A stretch of DNA of 61,983 bases from an uncultured SAR116 cluster alpha proteobacterium. Lineage in GTDB: Bacteria; Pseudomonadota; Alphaproteobacteria; Puniceispirillales; Puniceispirillaceae. The position numbers were made by a program, and so were the translations under genes. Below, in pieces: positions 17,447 to 26,738 of the stretch. Position 1 is the first letter of the stretch. Each line of letters opens with the position of its first letter. The notes under the pieces were generated by a model. The model made no database searches and had not been told where the DNA came from. It worked only from the letters and a program-made list of their open reading frames with translations. The stretch covers positions 1 through 61,983 of the forward strand of contig CACNSW010000005.1 of the NCBI GenBank assembly GCA_902623185.1. The letters run 5' to 3'.

Positions 17447-18823
17447 ATGGAAGATGGAAAGCTTAACCGAAACCCGAGCGTTCCGGCAGGTAATTTCAGA
17501 GGTCATGCGAAGCAGCATGTTTGGTCTGAAAAACCTGACCCCTTTCTTGCAGAGGTCGGTCCCGGTACGCCATGTGGTGAGTATCAGCGTCGCTTTTGGT
17601 TACCAATTGCGATGACTAATCAGTTTTCTGACAAACCTTACCGGGTTCGTGTTTTGGGTGAGGATTTAGTTTTGTTCCGTGAAAAAAAAGGCAGGCTGGG
17701 ATTGGTTCATCTTCACTGTGCGCACAGAAACATGTCCTTGGAGTTTGGCATCATTGAAGAGGGTGGCATCAGGTGCAGCTATCACGGATGGAAATACGAT
17801 GTAGATGGAACCATTTTGGAGACACCGTGTGAGCCACCTGCCAGCAAAATAAAGGAAAAAGTTTGTTTGGGTGCCTATCCTGTAATCGAATACAAAGGCC
17901 TCGCCTTCACCTACATGGGTCCTGCAGACAAAACCCCTCCATTTCCATTCTATGACACGTTCGATGATGAAGGGGATGAGATGTTGCCATACCTGATAGA
18001 TTCGCCATGTAATTGGTTGCAAGTGATGGAGAATGCATGGGATCCATTTCACACAGTTTATTTGCACACAAAAGCTGTTCGCTCTCAATTTATCGAAGCT
18101 TTTGCTGAGTTGCCGCGTATTGAATATTTCTCCACAAAAATCGGTGATTTCTACACTAATACTAGGCGGGTTGGTGACATAATCTGGCTCAGAATCCATG
18201 ACAAAGTGCTGCCCTCTTTTACCCAAAATGGAGGGCACTTTCCAACGCCAGATAAATCTTTATATTTTGGCCGCTGCGGTTTATCGCGTTGGGTTGTGCC
18301 GATTGATGACGAGAATACTCGTGTGATTGCTTGGCGTCATTTTAGGGAAGGTGAGGACTCGCAGGGAATGACCAACCGTGACGAGGTTGGTTTTGGCAAG
18401 ACTGATTTCTATGGTCAGGGTCCAGACCGATCTTACGAACAAATGCAATCAGATCCCGGGGATTATGACGCCTGGGTTTCGCAAGGCCCCAAAAACATTC
18501 ACGCACGAGAAAATCTGTGTTTCACGGATCGTGGTGTGGCTAAGGTAAGACGGAAATTGAAACAAGCAATTCACGAAGTGCAAAATGGTGGCGACGTGGT
18601 TCAACCGGGCGATCATTTCGATAATTCTATTCCTACTTACGGCGGGGACACAATGTTGAATATCCCCATTCAGGAAGGACGTGACGATGAAGCGGTATTG
18701 CGAAAAGTTGCGCATGACGTTGCTGATATTTACACTGGTGCAGATCATCTCCACGGGGCGGAAAGGGCAAAGTTTATTAAGAAAAATCTAAGAGAATATG
18801 AAGCCACATGGAATCGACCGTAG
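17447..18823 (+). CDS. Rieske non-heme iron oxygenase, large subunit (second copy)
   Basis: A 458-residue Rieske oxygenase related to the one at 10582-11985. Cluster ligands are C91-x-H93 and C110-x2-H113 (CAHRNMSLEFG ... CSYHGWKYD); the catalytic iron motif is ENAWDPFHTVYLH. The two proteins share the unusual RNMSLEFGIIE insert between the cluster halves and a long C-terminal part ending in a Lys/Asn-rich helix. It is first in a compact operon with a DUF1116 protein six bases downstream and an amidase overlapping that gene, which points to an N-containing substrate. Electrons probably come from the reductase at 13897. Confidence 0.92.
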   Translation: MEDGKLNRNPSVPAGNFRGHAKQHVWSEKPDPFLAEVGPGTPCGEYQRRFWLPIAMTNQFSDKPYRVRVLGEDLVLFREKKGRLGLVHLHCAHRNMSLEFGIIEEGGIRCSYHGWKYDVDGTILETPCEPPASKIKEKVCLGAYPVIEYKGLAFTYMGPADKTPPFPFYDTFDDEGDEMLPYLIDSPCNWLQVMENAWDPFHTVYLHTKAVRSQFIEAFAELPRIEYFSTKIGDFYTNTRRVGDIIWLRIHDKVLPSFTQNGGHFPTPDKSLYFGRCGLSRWVVPIDDENTRVIAWRHFREGEDSQGMTNRDEVGFGKTDFYGQGPDRSYEQMQSDPGDYDAWVSQGPKNIHARENLCFTDRGVAKVRRKLKQAIHEVQNGGDVVQPGDHFDNSIPTYGGDTMLNIPIQEGRDDEAVLRKVAHDVADIYTGADHLHGAERAKFIKKNLREYEATWNRP

Positions 18824-18829
18824 CACAGT

Positions 18830-20044
18830 ATGATGGATTTGAATTATCACCCAAAAGATTTGCTAGCTTTTGATAGGATTTCGGTTGTACAGCCATTCTG
18901 GCGTGGATTTGAAACTGTAAAAAATCAGTTGGGTCTTGACGAAAACGTTTTTCTACACGCGGGACCAGCCTTCAGTAACATAGAAGAAATCTGCGTTCCC
19001 ATACTTAATTCTGCGGCTGTTGGCGCTGTGTTTGAAGGGCTTGCAAAAAATCTTGATGACGCTACGAAAATGGTGCTTTCGGGTGAAATTATTCTTAAGC
19101 CGGCACAAGATTTCAATGTTGTGACACCGCTTGCTGCAGTTGTTACGCCGCAAATGCCGCTTCACTATGTCTATGATGGAAATCATGGAAACCAATTTTG
19201 TCTGGCACCAATCAATGGCGGGACAGGACCGGCGATCAGACTTGGTCAGAAATCAGAAGAGGCTGTGAAGCATCTACATTGGATTAATGGACCCGTGTTG
19301 GATTTTATGGCGGGGGGCCTGGGAGAAGGCATTGAATTAATCCCTATCGCATCAACTGGTTTGCGTCATGGCGATGATTGTCACGGACGAACCATCGTGT
19401 CTACAAAATGTCTATTCGATGAATTAGCAAGCCGCGTAAAGGGCGGTTCAATAAACTCTGACGTAAGGGATTTTTTTGCAAAGTCTCCAAGCATGTTTCT
19501 AAATCTCTGGATGGCCGCAACAAAATGTATGATGCTCGCCGCAGAGGGCGTAAGAGGCTCAAGCGTGATTATTGCGATGGGCGGTAATGGTGTTAGAATG
19601 GGCTTACAGATCGCCGGGTTGCCCGGTCAATGGTTTACCGAGGTAGCCACGCCGCCACAGGGCAAAATATTTCAAAACCTAGATACTAACAGACGTCTTG
19701 GTGCTATTGGGGACAGCGCTGTTGTCGAAGCCTTGGGCCTCGGTGCGATGCAGATATCCAGCGCACCAGAACAAATAAAAGTTTTCAAGGACGTACTACC
19801 CCAGAATTTTGAAGATCGTAGTGAAGCTCTTAAAGTTGGCGTTCATTATGATTTTCAGGAGGCTGCGCCCAAAATTGGAATACCACTCAGATCATCATTA
19901 AATTTCGGTGCAGGTCCGCTTGTTGCATTGGGCATAATTGATAAGGCTGGAGAACTAGGCCGCATCGGAGGCGGAATTTATGACCCACCTCTAACACTTT
20001 TTGATTCAGCGATGGCTGCTCTGGATAAATCCTATGAGCAGTAA
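18830..20044 (+). CDS. DUF1116 (YlbE/AllG-like) protein
   Basis: A 404-residue protein of the DUF1116 family, to which the oxamate carbamoyltransferase subunit AllG (YlbE) belongs. Family-like segments are DCHGRT (near 185), AMGGNGVRMGLQIAGLPGQWFTEVA (split here over residues 248-273) and the C-terminal GGGIYDPP. In oxamate carbamoyltransferase AllG works with FdrA/AllF and AllH, neither of which is present in this window. Here it is fused by operon structure to a Rieske oxygenase and an amidase. The role may be ligand transfer or hydrolysis of a carbamoyl- or amide-type intermediate, but no activity can be assigned. ATG 18830 or 18833 can serve as start. Confidence 0.75.
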   Translation: MMDLNYHPKDLLAFDRISVVQPFWRGFETVKNQLGLDENVFLHAGPAFSNIEEICVPILNSAAVGAVFEGLAKNLDDATKMVLSGEIILKPAQDFNVVTPLAAVVTPQMPLHYVYDGNHGNQFCLAPINGGTGPAIRLGQKSEEAVKHLHWINGPVLDFMAGGLGEGIELIPIASTGLRHGDDCHGRTIVSTKCLFDELASRVKGGSINSDVRDFFAKSPSMFLNLWMAATKCMMLAAEGVRGSSVIIAMGGNGVRMGLQIAGLPGQWFTEVATPPQGKIFQNLDTNRRLGAIGDSAVVEALGLGAMQISSAPEQIKVFKDVLPQNFEDRSEALKVGVHYDFQEAAPKIGIPLRSSLNFGAGPLVALGIIDKAGELGRIGGGIYDPPLTLFDSAMAALDKSYEQ

Positions 20045-21341
20045 CATTTGCTCGATGACAGCTACCCAAATAGTAGCTCAAATCTCTTCAGGGAAATTAA
20101 CGGCCGAAGCGGTTATGGCGGATCACCTTATCCGCATAGAGGCTCGTGACAGCGTGGTTAAATCATTCATAGATTTTGACCCAGACAGATCTATGACGCT
20201 TGCGCGAGCAGCAGACCGGCGACCCAAAAAAGGAATCCTTCACGGCGTGCCGTTCGCTGTAAAAGACATCATTGATACAGTAGATTTACCAACGAGTTGG
20301 GGCAGTCTCATATACAAAGGCTTCCAAGCACCAAGAAATGCCAGTTGCGTTGAGATGCTCTCCCGTGCCGGCGCTATCCCAATGGGAAAGACTGTCACAA
20401 CTGAGTTTGCCTATTTTTCCCCAGGTCCGACACGAAACCCTCATAATTTAGCCCACACCCCAGGTGGGTCATCAAGTGGTTCGGCCGCTGCTGTAGCCGA
20501 TGGTATGGCTGTATTGGGGCTTGGCTCACAGACGGCAGCATCGTTAACACGACCTGCGGCTTATTGTGGTGTGTTTGGCTATAAGGCCAGCCAAGGGTCA
20601 ATTGATTTGCAAGGCGTGATGGGGCTTTCTGCAAGTATGGATTCATTGGGATTGTTGGCACGTAGCGTTGATGATTTGATCCTTGCACGGGCTGCTTTAT
20701 GTGGAACTAATCTACCAAGTGAACTACCGTTTCGGTCATACCCACAAAATATCGCATTTTTAAAGGGGCCGCATTGGCATGAAGCTAGCCAACAAATGCA
20801 AGATTCTATTTTAGAGGCTGGTGAAATGTTGGCGTCTGTTGGTGTTAAGTTGACCGATTTGGAGTGTCCCACTGAGTTCACCCAATTGAGTGAATGTCAC
20901 AAAATAGTTATGGCATTTGAGGTTGCACGCGCACGGCAGTTTGAGTTTCATAACCATCCTGAAAAATTAAGCGGCGCATTCTACAACTTGATTGAAACTG
21001 GGCTCGCCACTTCGCGCAGGGATTATGAAGCAGCGTTGGCTGAGCGCGATTTTGCTGAAAAGGTGTTGGCAGGCTTATTTTTGGCATATGATGCGATAAT
21101 GACGCCAGCGGCTCCTTCAAGTGCTCCAGCTGGCATTGAAGCAACAGGCGACCCTCTATTCAGTCGATTGTGGACATTGATGAGGGTGCCGACTGTTACC
21201 ATACCTTTTGGAAGTGATGACGCAAATTTGCCTTTTGCTTTTCAGTTGGTTGGGGGCTTTGGTGCAGATCAGAACTTGTTAACGTTGTCGAGGGATATTG
21301 CTAATCATCTTCAGACGCACTGCGAAATACCAGAGTTGTGA
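20034..21341 (+). CDS. Amidase signature family hydrolase
   Basis: A 435-residue amidase. The catalytic triad is visible: Lys77 in AVKD, cis-Ser near 147 in GGSSSGSAAAV and nucleophile Ser170 in GSQTAASLTRPA. The segment GSQTAASLT replaces the common GSDTGGSIR, so Asp-Thr-Gly-Gly is not conserved and specificity may differ from GatA-type enzymes. The ATG at 20034 overlaps the end of the DUF1116 gene by 11 bases, indicating coupling. It probably releases ammonia or an amine from an amide generated by the upstream oxygenase. It faces the formamidase gene, with two bases between stops. Confidence 0.9.
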   Translation: MSSNICSMTATQIVAQISSGKLTAEAVMADHLIRIEARDSVVKSFIDFDPDRSMTLARAADRRPKKGILHGVPFAVKDIIDTVDLPTSWGSLIYKGFQAPRNASCVEMLSRAGAIPMGKTVTTEFAYFSPGPTRNPHNLAHTPGGSSSGSAAAVADGMAVLGLGSQTAASLTRPAAYCGVFGYKASQGSIDLQGVMGLSASMDSLGLLARSVDDLILARAALCGTNLPSELPFRSYPQNIAFLKGPHWHEASQQMQDSILEAGEMLASVGVKLTDLECPTEFTQLSECHKIVMAFEVARARQFEFHNHPEKLSGAFYNLIETGLATSRRDYEAALAERDFAEKVLAGLFLAYDAIMTPAAPSSAPAGIEATGDPLFSRLWTLMRVPTVTIPFGSDDANLPFAFQLVGGFGADQNLLTLSRDIANHLQTHCEIPEL

Positions 21342-21343
21342 TA

Positions 21344-22669
21344 CTATCCGATATTATACTGTTCACGCACGATGTCACCAAGGCCAGCCCTATCAAGCTT
21401 TGCCAGGGGTGCTAAAAAGGTTACCTGTATAACACCAGGCGCGCGGCCGATTTCGATTGCGCCGTTTATTGTAGCCCGATTTCGAACTTCTGGAATTGTC
21501 ATATCCAATAATGTGGCGGCACGCTGAAGACCATTGTCGATGGCCTCATTCAAGTTAGAGGCAGTGCCAATAACTGAAATTGGCGCCAAGCTCTCCAACT
21601 CATCAATGCCCCATACTTTGGCAAGCCTAGCACCCTTGGCGATTTCTTCACCGGTAAATGGTTTGGCAAGAGGGGGCAAGTCTTCGACCAGAGGAAAAAG
21701 GACAGGCCCATCAATTTTAAAGCGTTTAAGCACTTCAATTTGCAATGTCACGCTGCCCGAAACATCCATTGTATGGCCTGCAATCTCACCATCACCTTGT
21801 GCTGCATGCATGTCACCAACATAAACACCAGCACCTTTGACCTTGACGGGCGCCACAAGGATTGCGCCAGGTCTCACTGCGTCAATGTCCATGTGTCCGT
21901 CTGTTTTATGTTCTATCAACTCTTGATGCGAAATTGCATATTGATGTGGTGCATCAACCAGAAAGCTACCAAAGTCACCTGCATTGTGAGAGTCTGGCAT
22001 TGGCATAGAGGGGACAGTGCCTAATTGTCCAAGAAACGGTCTCATCCTAACCATTACAGCAGGCATGTCTGAAGGTGCATAATGCAGAATTGAATGTTGA
22101 CGGGAGTTATCAGGCAATGCGGCGTAATGATCGGCACGCTTGGCCACTTTCTCGGCAGATGCTTTTGGGAGGGTTACACCGACGTTGTTGGTGCCATCAA
22201 AGGTGACAGTATAACCATGGAGAATTTCAAATGGCTTTACCGGATTATCACATTTCTCACATTTGACAGAATCTTGGCCGACACCCTCCACATAAGTTTC
22301 TGGCCATACCGCTTCACAAGTTGGGCATCGTGCTGCAACGTATGGATCACCTAAACAATATCCCTCAGGTGTGGTGTCATGCCCTGAAGCAGTGGCAATT
22401 GATGTCACTGTCACATCGCGTATACGAATAATAATGCCGTCACCTGGCTCTGCACCATCAACATAAACAGGTTGTGTTACTTCATGTCCACCGCGGAGCC
22501 TTGGTGTGATCATTGGACCCCAGCAGCCTGGAGCTGTGTTTGCTATTATTGTTCCACCATTCTCAATTGGGCCAAGCATTGGCTCATTCGGATCCAAAAC
22601 ACTATTTGTAAATCCTTCAACAACAAGGCTGCGCTTATTAGCGCCTAGCGTTTTTACATCATCTGGCAT
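21344..22669 (-). CDS. Acetamidase/formamidase, long form with Cys4 insert
   Basis: A 441-residue FmdA-type formamidase. Family blocks include VYVGDMHAAQGDGEIAGH near 275-290 and VTLQIEVLKRF after it. Residues 115-140 hold C115-x2-C118 and C137-x2-C140, a zinc-ribbon-like insert that the shorter paralogue at 3955-4893 lacks. The reaction would be formamide (or another short amide) to the acid plus ammonia. It stands about 80 bases downstream of the glutamate-synthase-like gene on the same strand, so it may be the last gene of the glxBCD-type operon, feeding ammonia into amino-acid synthesis. Confidence 0.88.
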   Translation of the reverse strand: MPDDVKTLGANKRSLVVEGFTNSVLDPNEPMLGPIENGGTIIANTAPGCWGPMITPRLRGGHEVTQPVYVDGAEPGDGIIIRIRDVTVTSIATASGHDTTPEGYCLGDPYVAARCPTCEAVWPETYVEGVGQDSVKCEKCDNPVKPFEILHGYTVTFDGTNNVGVTLPKASAEKVAKRADHYAALPDNSRQHSILHYAPSDMPAVMVRMRPFLGQLGTVPSMPMPDSHNAGDFGSFLVDAPHQYAISHQELIEHKTDGHMDIDAVRPGAILVAPVKVKGAGVYVGDMHAAQGDGEIAGHTMDVSGSVTLQIEVLKRFKIDGPVLFPLVEDLPPLAKPFTGEEIAKGARLAKVWGIDELESLAPISVIGTASNLNEAIDNGLQRAATLLDMTIPEVRNRATINGAIEIGRAPGVIQVTFLAPLAKLDRAGLGDIVREQYNIG

Positions 22670-22749
22670 CTTGCTCTCCCCTGCTCAAATCCTATTAAAA
22701 TATCCAATTTTTTTGAGTTTGCAAAAGCCTCAAAGTCATATGCATCAGC

Positions 22750-24087
22750 CTAGAATTTTTCACGTCCTGGAATCCAATCTGTTCCCGACAATGGCACTCT
22801 GGCCATAGCGGCTGCCTCAATGGTCAGGGCACATAGATCCTCTGGCTCGAGGTTCAGCACATGATTTTTGCCACACGCGCGCGCGATCGTCTGTGCCTCT
22901 AGGCTCATTACTTTAAGATAGTTGCGCAATCGTCTTCCGCCGTCAATTGGATCAAAGCGTGCCATTAATTTTGTATCCTGTGTGGTGATACCTGCGGGGT
23001 CATTACCCTCATGCCAGTCATCATATGCACCGGCGGTCGTGCCAAGCGCGTTATAGTCAGCCTCCCAGCGGGGGTCATTGTCTCCTAGTGCAATCATAGC
23101 TGCCGAACCAATAGATACGGCGTCCGCGCCAAGCGCTAGCGCCTTTGCAACGTCGGCTCCGGTGCGTATACCTCCCGAGATAACGAGCTGAACCTCGCGG
23201 TGCATTCCCAGATCCTGCAGCGCCTGAACAGCAGGCCTGATACAGGCTAGCGTTGGTTGGCCGACATGTTCGATAAATACGTCCTGTGTTGCGGCTGTGC
23301 CACCCTGCATACCGTCAACGACAACGACATCAGCTCCCGCCTTAACCGCCAGTGTGGTGTCAAAATAGGGACGTGCGCCACCAACCTTGACGTAGATGGG
23401 TTTTTCCCAATTGGTGATTTCGCGCAGCTCCAGAATTTTGATCTCTAGATCATCAGGTCCTGTCCAATCCGGATGTCGACAGGCTGACCGCTGATCAATA
23501 CCTGTTGGTAGATCGCGCATTTTAGCAACTCGGTCGCTAATTTTCTGGCCAAGTAACATACCGCCACCACCAGGTTTGGCACCTTGACCAACCACCACCT
23601 CGATTGCGTCACAACGTCTTAAATCATCAGGGTTCATGCCATAGCGCGATGGCAGGTATTGATAGACCAGCTTTTCAGAATGACCGCGCTCCTCTTCGGT
23701 CATGCCACCATCACCCGTGGTTGTCGATGTGCCTGCCATCGTGGCACCACGGCCAAGTGCCTCCTTGGCTGGCCCTGACAACGCGCCAAAGCTCATTCCG
23801 GCGATGGTGATTGGAATATCGAGTTCAATCGGGTTTTTAGCATGACGTGTTCCCAGTATGACGCTGGTTTCACATTTTTCACGATAGCCTTCTAACGGAT
23901 AGCGTGACATTGATGCACCTAGGAACAGCAGATCATCAAAATGTGGTACCTTGCGCTTGGCACCACCACCACGGATGTCGTAGATACCAGTTGCAGCAGC
24001 GCGTCTGATCTCCGCATTGACTGATCCGCTAAAGGTCGCTGATTGGATTGGCATAGTGCGTGGCTTGTTGATTTTGTTCTCATCCAT
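22750..24087 (-). CDS. FMN-binding glutamate synthase-like protein (GlxD/MgsC type)
   Basis: A 445-residue protein with the FMN-binding (alpha/beta barrel) domain of glutamate synthase. Visible features are IAGMSFGALSGPAKEALG (near 95-112), TGDGGM, GQGAKPGGGGML, VKVGGA, DGMQGGTAA and SGGIRTGADVAKALALGADAVSIG cut here into shorter units. It corresponds to GlxD or to MgsC of N-methylglutamate synthase. ATG 24087 has GAGGA seven bases upstream, so an upstream in-frame extension is rejected. With the two upstream genes it forms a three-part enzyme with separated amidotransferase, GXGXG and synthase domains. Confidence 0.92.
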   Translation of the reverse strand: MDENKINKPRTMPIQSATFSGSVNAEIRRAAATGIYDIRGGGAKRKVPHFDDLLFLGASMSRYPLEGYREKCETSVILGTRHAKNPIELDIPITIAGMSFGALSGPAKEALGRGATMAGTSTTTGDGGMTEEERGHSEKLVYQYLPSRYGMNPDDLRRCDAIEVVVGQGAKPGGGGMLLGQKISDRVAKMRDLPTGIDQRSACRHPDWTGPDDLEIKILELREITNWEKPIYVKVGGARPYFDTTLAVKAGADVVVVDGMQGGTAATQDVFIEHVGQPTLACIRPAVQALQDLGMHREVQLVISGGIRTGADVAKALALGADAVSIGSAAMIALGDNDPRWEADYNALGTTAGAYDDWHEGNDPAGITTQDTKLMARFDPIDGGRRLRNYLKVMSLEAQTIARACGKNHVLNLEPEDLCALTIEAAAMARVPLSGTDWIPGREKF

Positions 24088-24097
24088 GTTTGCGTCC

Positions 24098-24781
24098 TCA
24101 ATATGCGCCAGTGTTATCGATGTCGAAATGATAGAGTTGCCGCGCTGATCCATAGCGGGTAAATTCTTTTGGACTGGCATCTGCACCAGCCATGTCCAGT
24201 AAATTCTGAAGCAGTGCAATATGTTCAGCTCGCATTTCCTTCTTTACGCAGTCAGCACCAAGGCTCTTAACCGTTCCCCGGACAAAAAGTTGCGCTTCAT
24301 AGAGCGAATCGCCAAGCGCGTCACCGGCATCGCCAAGAACAACGAGATTTCCTGACTGTGCCATGAAGGCTGACATATGTCCGATATTGCCATGGACGAC
24401 GATGTTGATGCCTTTCATAGAAATACCACAGCGCGATGAGGCATTGCCCTTGATGACGAGCAGGCCACCACGTCCGGTGGCGCCTGCATATTGACTAGCA
24501 TCACCTTCGATCACAACGGTTCCCGACATCATATTCTCGGCAACGCCCGGGCCAACTGAACCTTCGACGAGGATATCCGCCTGCTTGTTCATGCCACCAC
24601 AATAATAACCAGTTGAGCCCTTGATCTTCACCTCAATGGGTGCGTCAAGACCAACGGCGATGGCGTGGCTGCCGCGGGGATTGATGATTTCCCAGCTTGT
24701 CTGATTGGTGTCATTTGCCTGGTCGTGCAGCGTCTGGTTCAAAGCTCGCAATCCCCGGTCTTCGAGATCAAAAATCTGCAT
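24098..24781 (-). CDS. GXGXG-domain glutamate synthase-like protein (GlxC/MgsB type)
   Basis: A 227-residue right-handed beta-helix protein like the C-terminal domain of glutamate synthase large subunit. Repeating G-x-x-G-x-x-x-G patterns run from about residue 55 to 170, such as SVGPGVAENMMSG, GDASQYAGATGRGG and GNASSRCGISMKG. ATG 24781 is chosen: it follows the stop of the amidotransferase gene directly, and the N-terminus MQIFDLE fits the family. The domain probably has a structural role channelling ammonia between the amidotransferase and the FMN protein. Confidence 0.92.
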   Translation of the reverse strand: MQIFDLEDRGLRALNQTLHDQANDTNQTSWEIINPRGSHAIAVGLDAPIEVKIKGSTGYYCGGMNKQADILVEGSVGPGVAENMMSGTVVIEGDASQYAGATGRGGLLVIKGNASSRCGISMKGINIVVHGNIGHMSAFMAQSGNLVVLGDAGDALGDSLYEAQLFVRGTVKSLGADCVKKEMRAEHIALLQNLLDMAGADASPKEFTRYGSARQLYHFDIDNTGAY

Positions 24782-24782
24782 G

Positions 24783-25697
24783 TCAATGTGTCCAGAAATA
24801 AACAGTTGCGGGTTCGGGTTCCCAGATATGGGCAACGTCAATTCCAGGCAGGTTTACCAAGGCGCGATACTCAGAGCCAAAAGCGACATATTGATCGGTT
24901 TCAGCCATCACGGCTGGCTTGCAAGCAATTGGATCACGTACAACGCCAAAACCGTCGCGCGTGCCTACGACAAAGGTGTAAAAACCATCTAGATCATCGA
25001 GTCCGCTCTCCAGCGCTTCACCAAGACTGGCACCCTTCTGCATACTATGCGTGAGATAGGCAGCTGCAACCTCAGTGTCGTTGTCTGTCTCAAAATGAAC
25101 ACCATTACGGATCAGCTTGCGCCGCAGACTGTTGTGATTGGATAGCGAACCGTTATGTACAAGGCATTGGTCGGCCCCAGTGGAAAAAGGATGCGCTCCC
25201 ATTGTTGTGACTGCAGACTCAGTTGCCATGCGTGTGTGGCCAATACCATGTGTCCCGCTCATTTGGGATACAGCAAACCGGTCAGCGACAGATCGTGGCA
25301 GTCCAACTTCTTTATAGATCTCGATGGCCTCGCCAACACTCATTACCCGGACATTGGGTCTAAGTTTGGTCAGCACAGTACGAACTTCGTCAACCATGTC
25401 TGCCGGCACCGTCAATACAGCATGTGTATCCTTGATGGTTAACGATATTTTGCTTTGATTTGTTTCTACTTCTGCCTTTATATCCGCCGCAAGATCGACA
25501 AAATCCTTATCAGGTGCATTCGATTGCAGTGTAAGCTTGGTGGCGCTACTTCTGAACTCACCATCTCCACTATAAATGGCAATCCCGGCACTGTCCGGTC
25601 CGCGATCAGACATAGTAACAAGCATATCCGACAGCAAACTTCCCAATTGAGGTTGCAAACTTTGGTCCTTCAAAAATAATCCAACAATGCCGCACAT
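24783..25697 (-). CDS. Class II glutamine amidotransferase (GlxB/MgsA type)
   Basis: A 304-residue N-terminal nucleophile amidotransferase. It begins MCGIVGLF, so after removal of Met the catalytic Cys is N-terminal; DRGPDSAG (near 32), GIGHTRMATES (near 151), and LVHNGSLSNHNSLR (near 175) are further family motifs. It hydrolyses glutamine and passes ammonia to the FMN subunit. Together with the two downstream genes it equals the glxBCD set of rhizobia or the mgsABC set of the N-methylglutamate pathway. The latter normally lies with gmaS and mgdABCD, which are not in this window, so the product is undecided. Confidence 0.92.
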   Translation of the reverse strand: MCGIVGLFLKDQSLQPQLGSLLSDMLVTMSDRGPDSAGIAIYSGDGEFRSSATKLTLQSNAPDKDFVDLAADIKAEVETNQSKISLTIKDTHAVLTVPADMVDEVRTVLTKLRPNVRVMSVGEAIEIYKEVGLPRSVADRFAVSQMSGTHGIGHTRMATESAVTTMGAHPFSTGADQCLVHNGSLSNHNSLRRKLIRNGVHFETDNDTEVAAAYLTHSMQKGASLGEALESGLDDLDGFYTFVVGTRDGFGVVRDPIACKPAVMAETDQYVAFGSEYRALVNLPGIDVAHIWEPEPATVYFWTH

Positions 25698-25874
25698 GTA
25701 AAACCATCATCTCATAAAGGAATCGATTGCTGGCCCATCATACGCCACAAATGAAAACCCTCAAGAAACTATTTTTCTTACTGGTATATTTTTCACCAAT
25801 ATTTCGTAAATGCGAACTTAAACGATGAAAAAATCAATAAAATGAGCCGACAAATATCACCATTAAAGGTAATT

Positions 25875-26495
25875 TTATTTTACGCGGGCATAGGAGATTA
25901 CAGATATGAATTTCGCAGGCAGCTTAACAAGTATCTCAGGTCCGTGAGGCGCGTCTGCTTCAAAAAACAGAGTGTCTCCAGGCTCCAGTACGAAGAGTTG
26001 GTCATCATGCCGATACTCAATAATGCCTTCAAGCATGTAAATGGTTTCCACACCGTCATGTTGAAAAGTTGGGAATTTATCTGACTTTTCGGTCAAGGTA
26101 ATCAAATATGGTTCGACAACAACGCCGCTTGAAAATGATTTTAAATGCCCAAGAAGCTTGTATTGGTGACCTGCTCGAGTGCCAGCCCTATTTGTCTCCA
26201 CGCCATTGCCTGATTTTGTATGAACAGCATATCTTGTTTCTTCAAAAACACGAAGGAAACTTGTTAAGGGAACACTAAGGGCGATTGCTAGACTTTGAAG
26301 CGTTGAGAGTGATGGTGAAATATTTCCATTCTCTATCTTTGAGAGCATACCTTTGGATAGGCCCGTGCGTTTGGCAAGGTCACTAACCGTAATCCCTTGT
26401 TGCAAACGGAAACCTTTTGTGGCACGGCCGATGGCGATTTCGAGAATCTTTTCACGTGCTGGGGTTGGTTGATGAGGGTTTTGGTTTAGTGTCAA
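25875..26495 (-). CDS. XRE-cupin transcriptional regulator
   Basis: A 206-residue regulator with an N-terminal helix-turn-helix (VSDLAKRTGLSKGMLSKIENG near residues 41-61, listed here only in outline) and a C-terminal cupin domain (HDGVETIYMLEGIIEY.HD and LEPGDTLFFEADAPHG). PuuR-like members regulate polyamine, amino-acid or amine catabolism by sensing a small metabolite in the cupin. It is immediately upstream of the glxBCD-type genes on the same strand and divergent from the GMC oxidoreductase, so it may control both. The start is TTG at 26495; the frame closes with a stop just upstream and contains no earlier ATG. Confidence 0.9.
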   Translation of the reverse strand: MTLNQNPHQPTPAREKILEIAIGRATKGFRLQQGITVSDLAKRTGLSKGMLSKIENGNISPSLSTLQSLAIALSVPLTSFLRVFEETRYAVHTKSGNGVETNRAGTRAGHQYKLLGHLKSFSSGVVVEPYLITLTEKSDKFPTFQHDGVETIYMLEGIIEYRHDDQLFVLEPGDTLFFEADAPHGPEILVKLPAKFISVISYARVK

Positions 26496-26738
26496 GATGG
26501 GCCCTTAAAAAATTTATGATACATTCCTAAGCTTACACCCAAGCATGTAGAATGGCCACATTGGTTTGGGGCAATCCATAAACGGACAAGTATCAGAGAG
26601 ATTTGCAAAAAAATGGGCGACCATCATCTTAGCTGGCGTTGAATAAATATTGTGTGAATTAAAGTGCAGCTTTGCGGGAATATTTTGTTAATCATTAGAG
26701 AAAATAGAAACTTGTTGAAATAATTAGTAGCGATTTTG

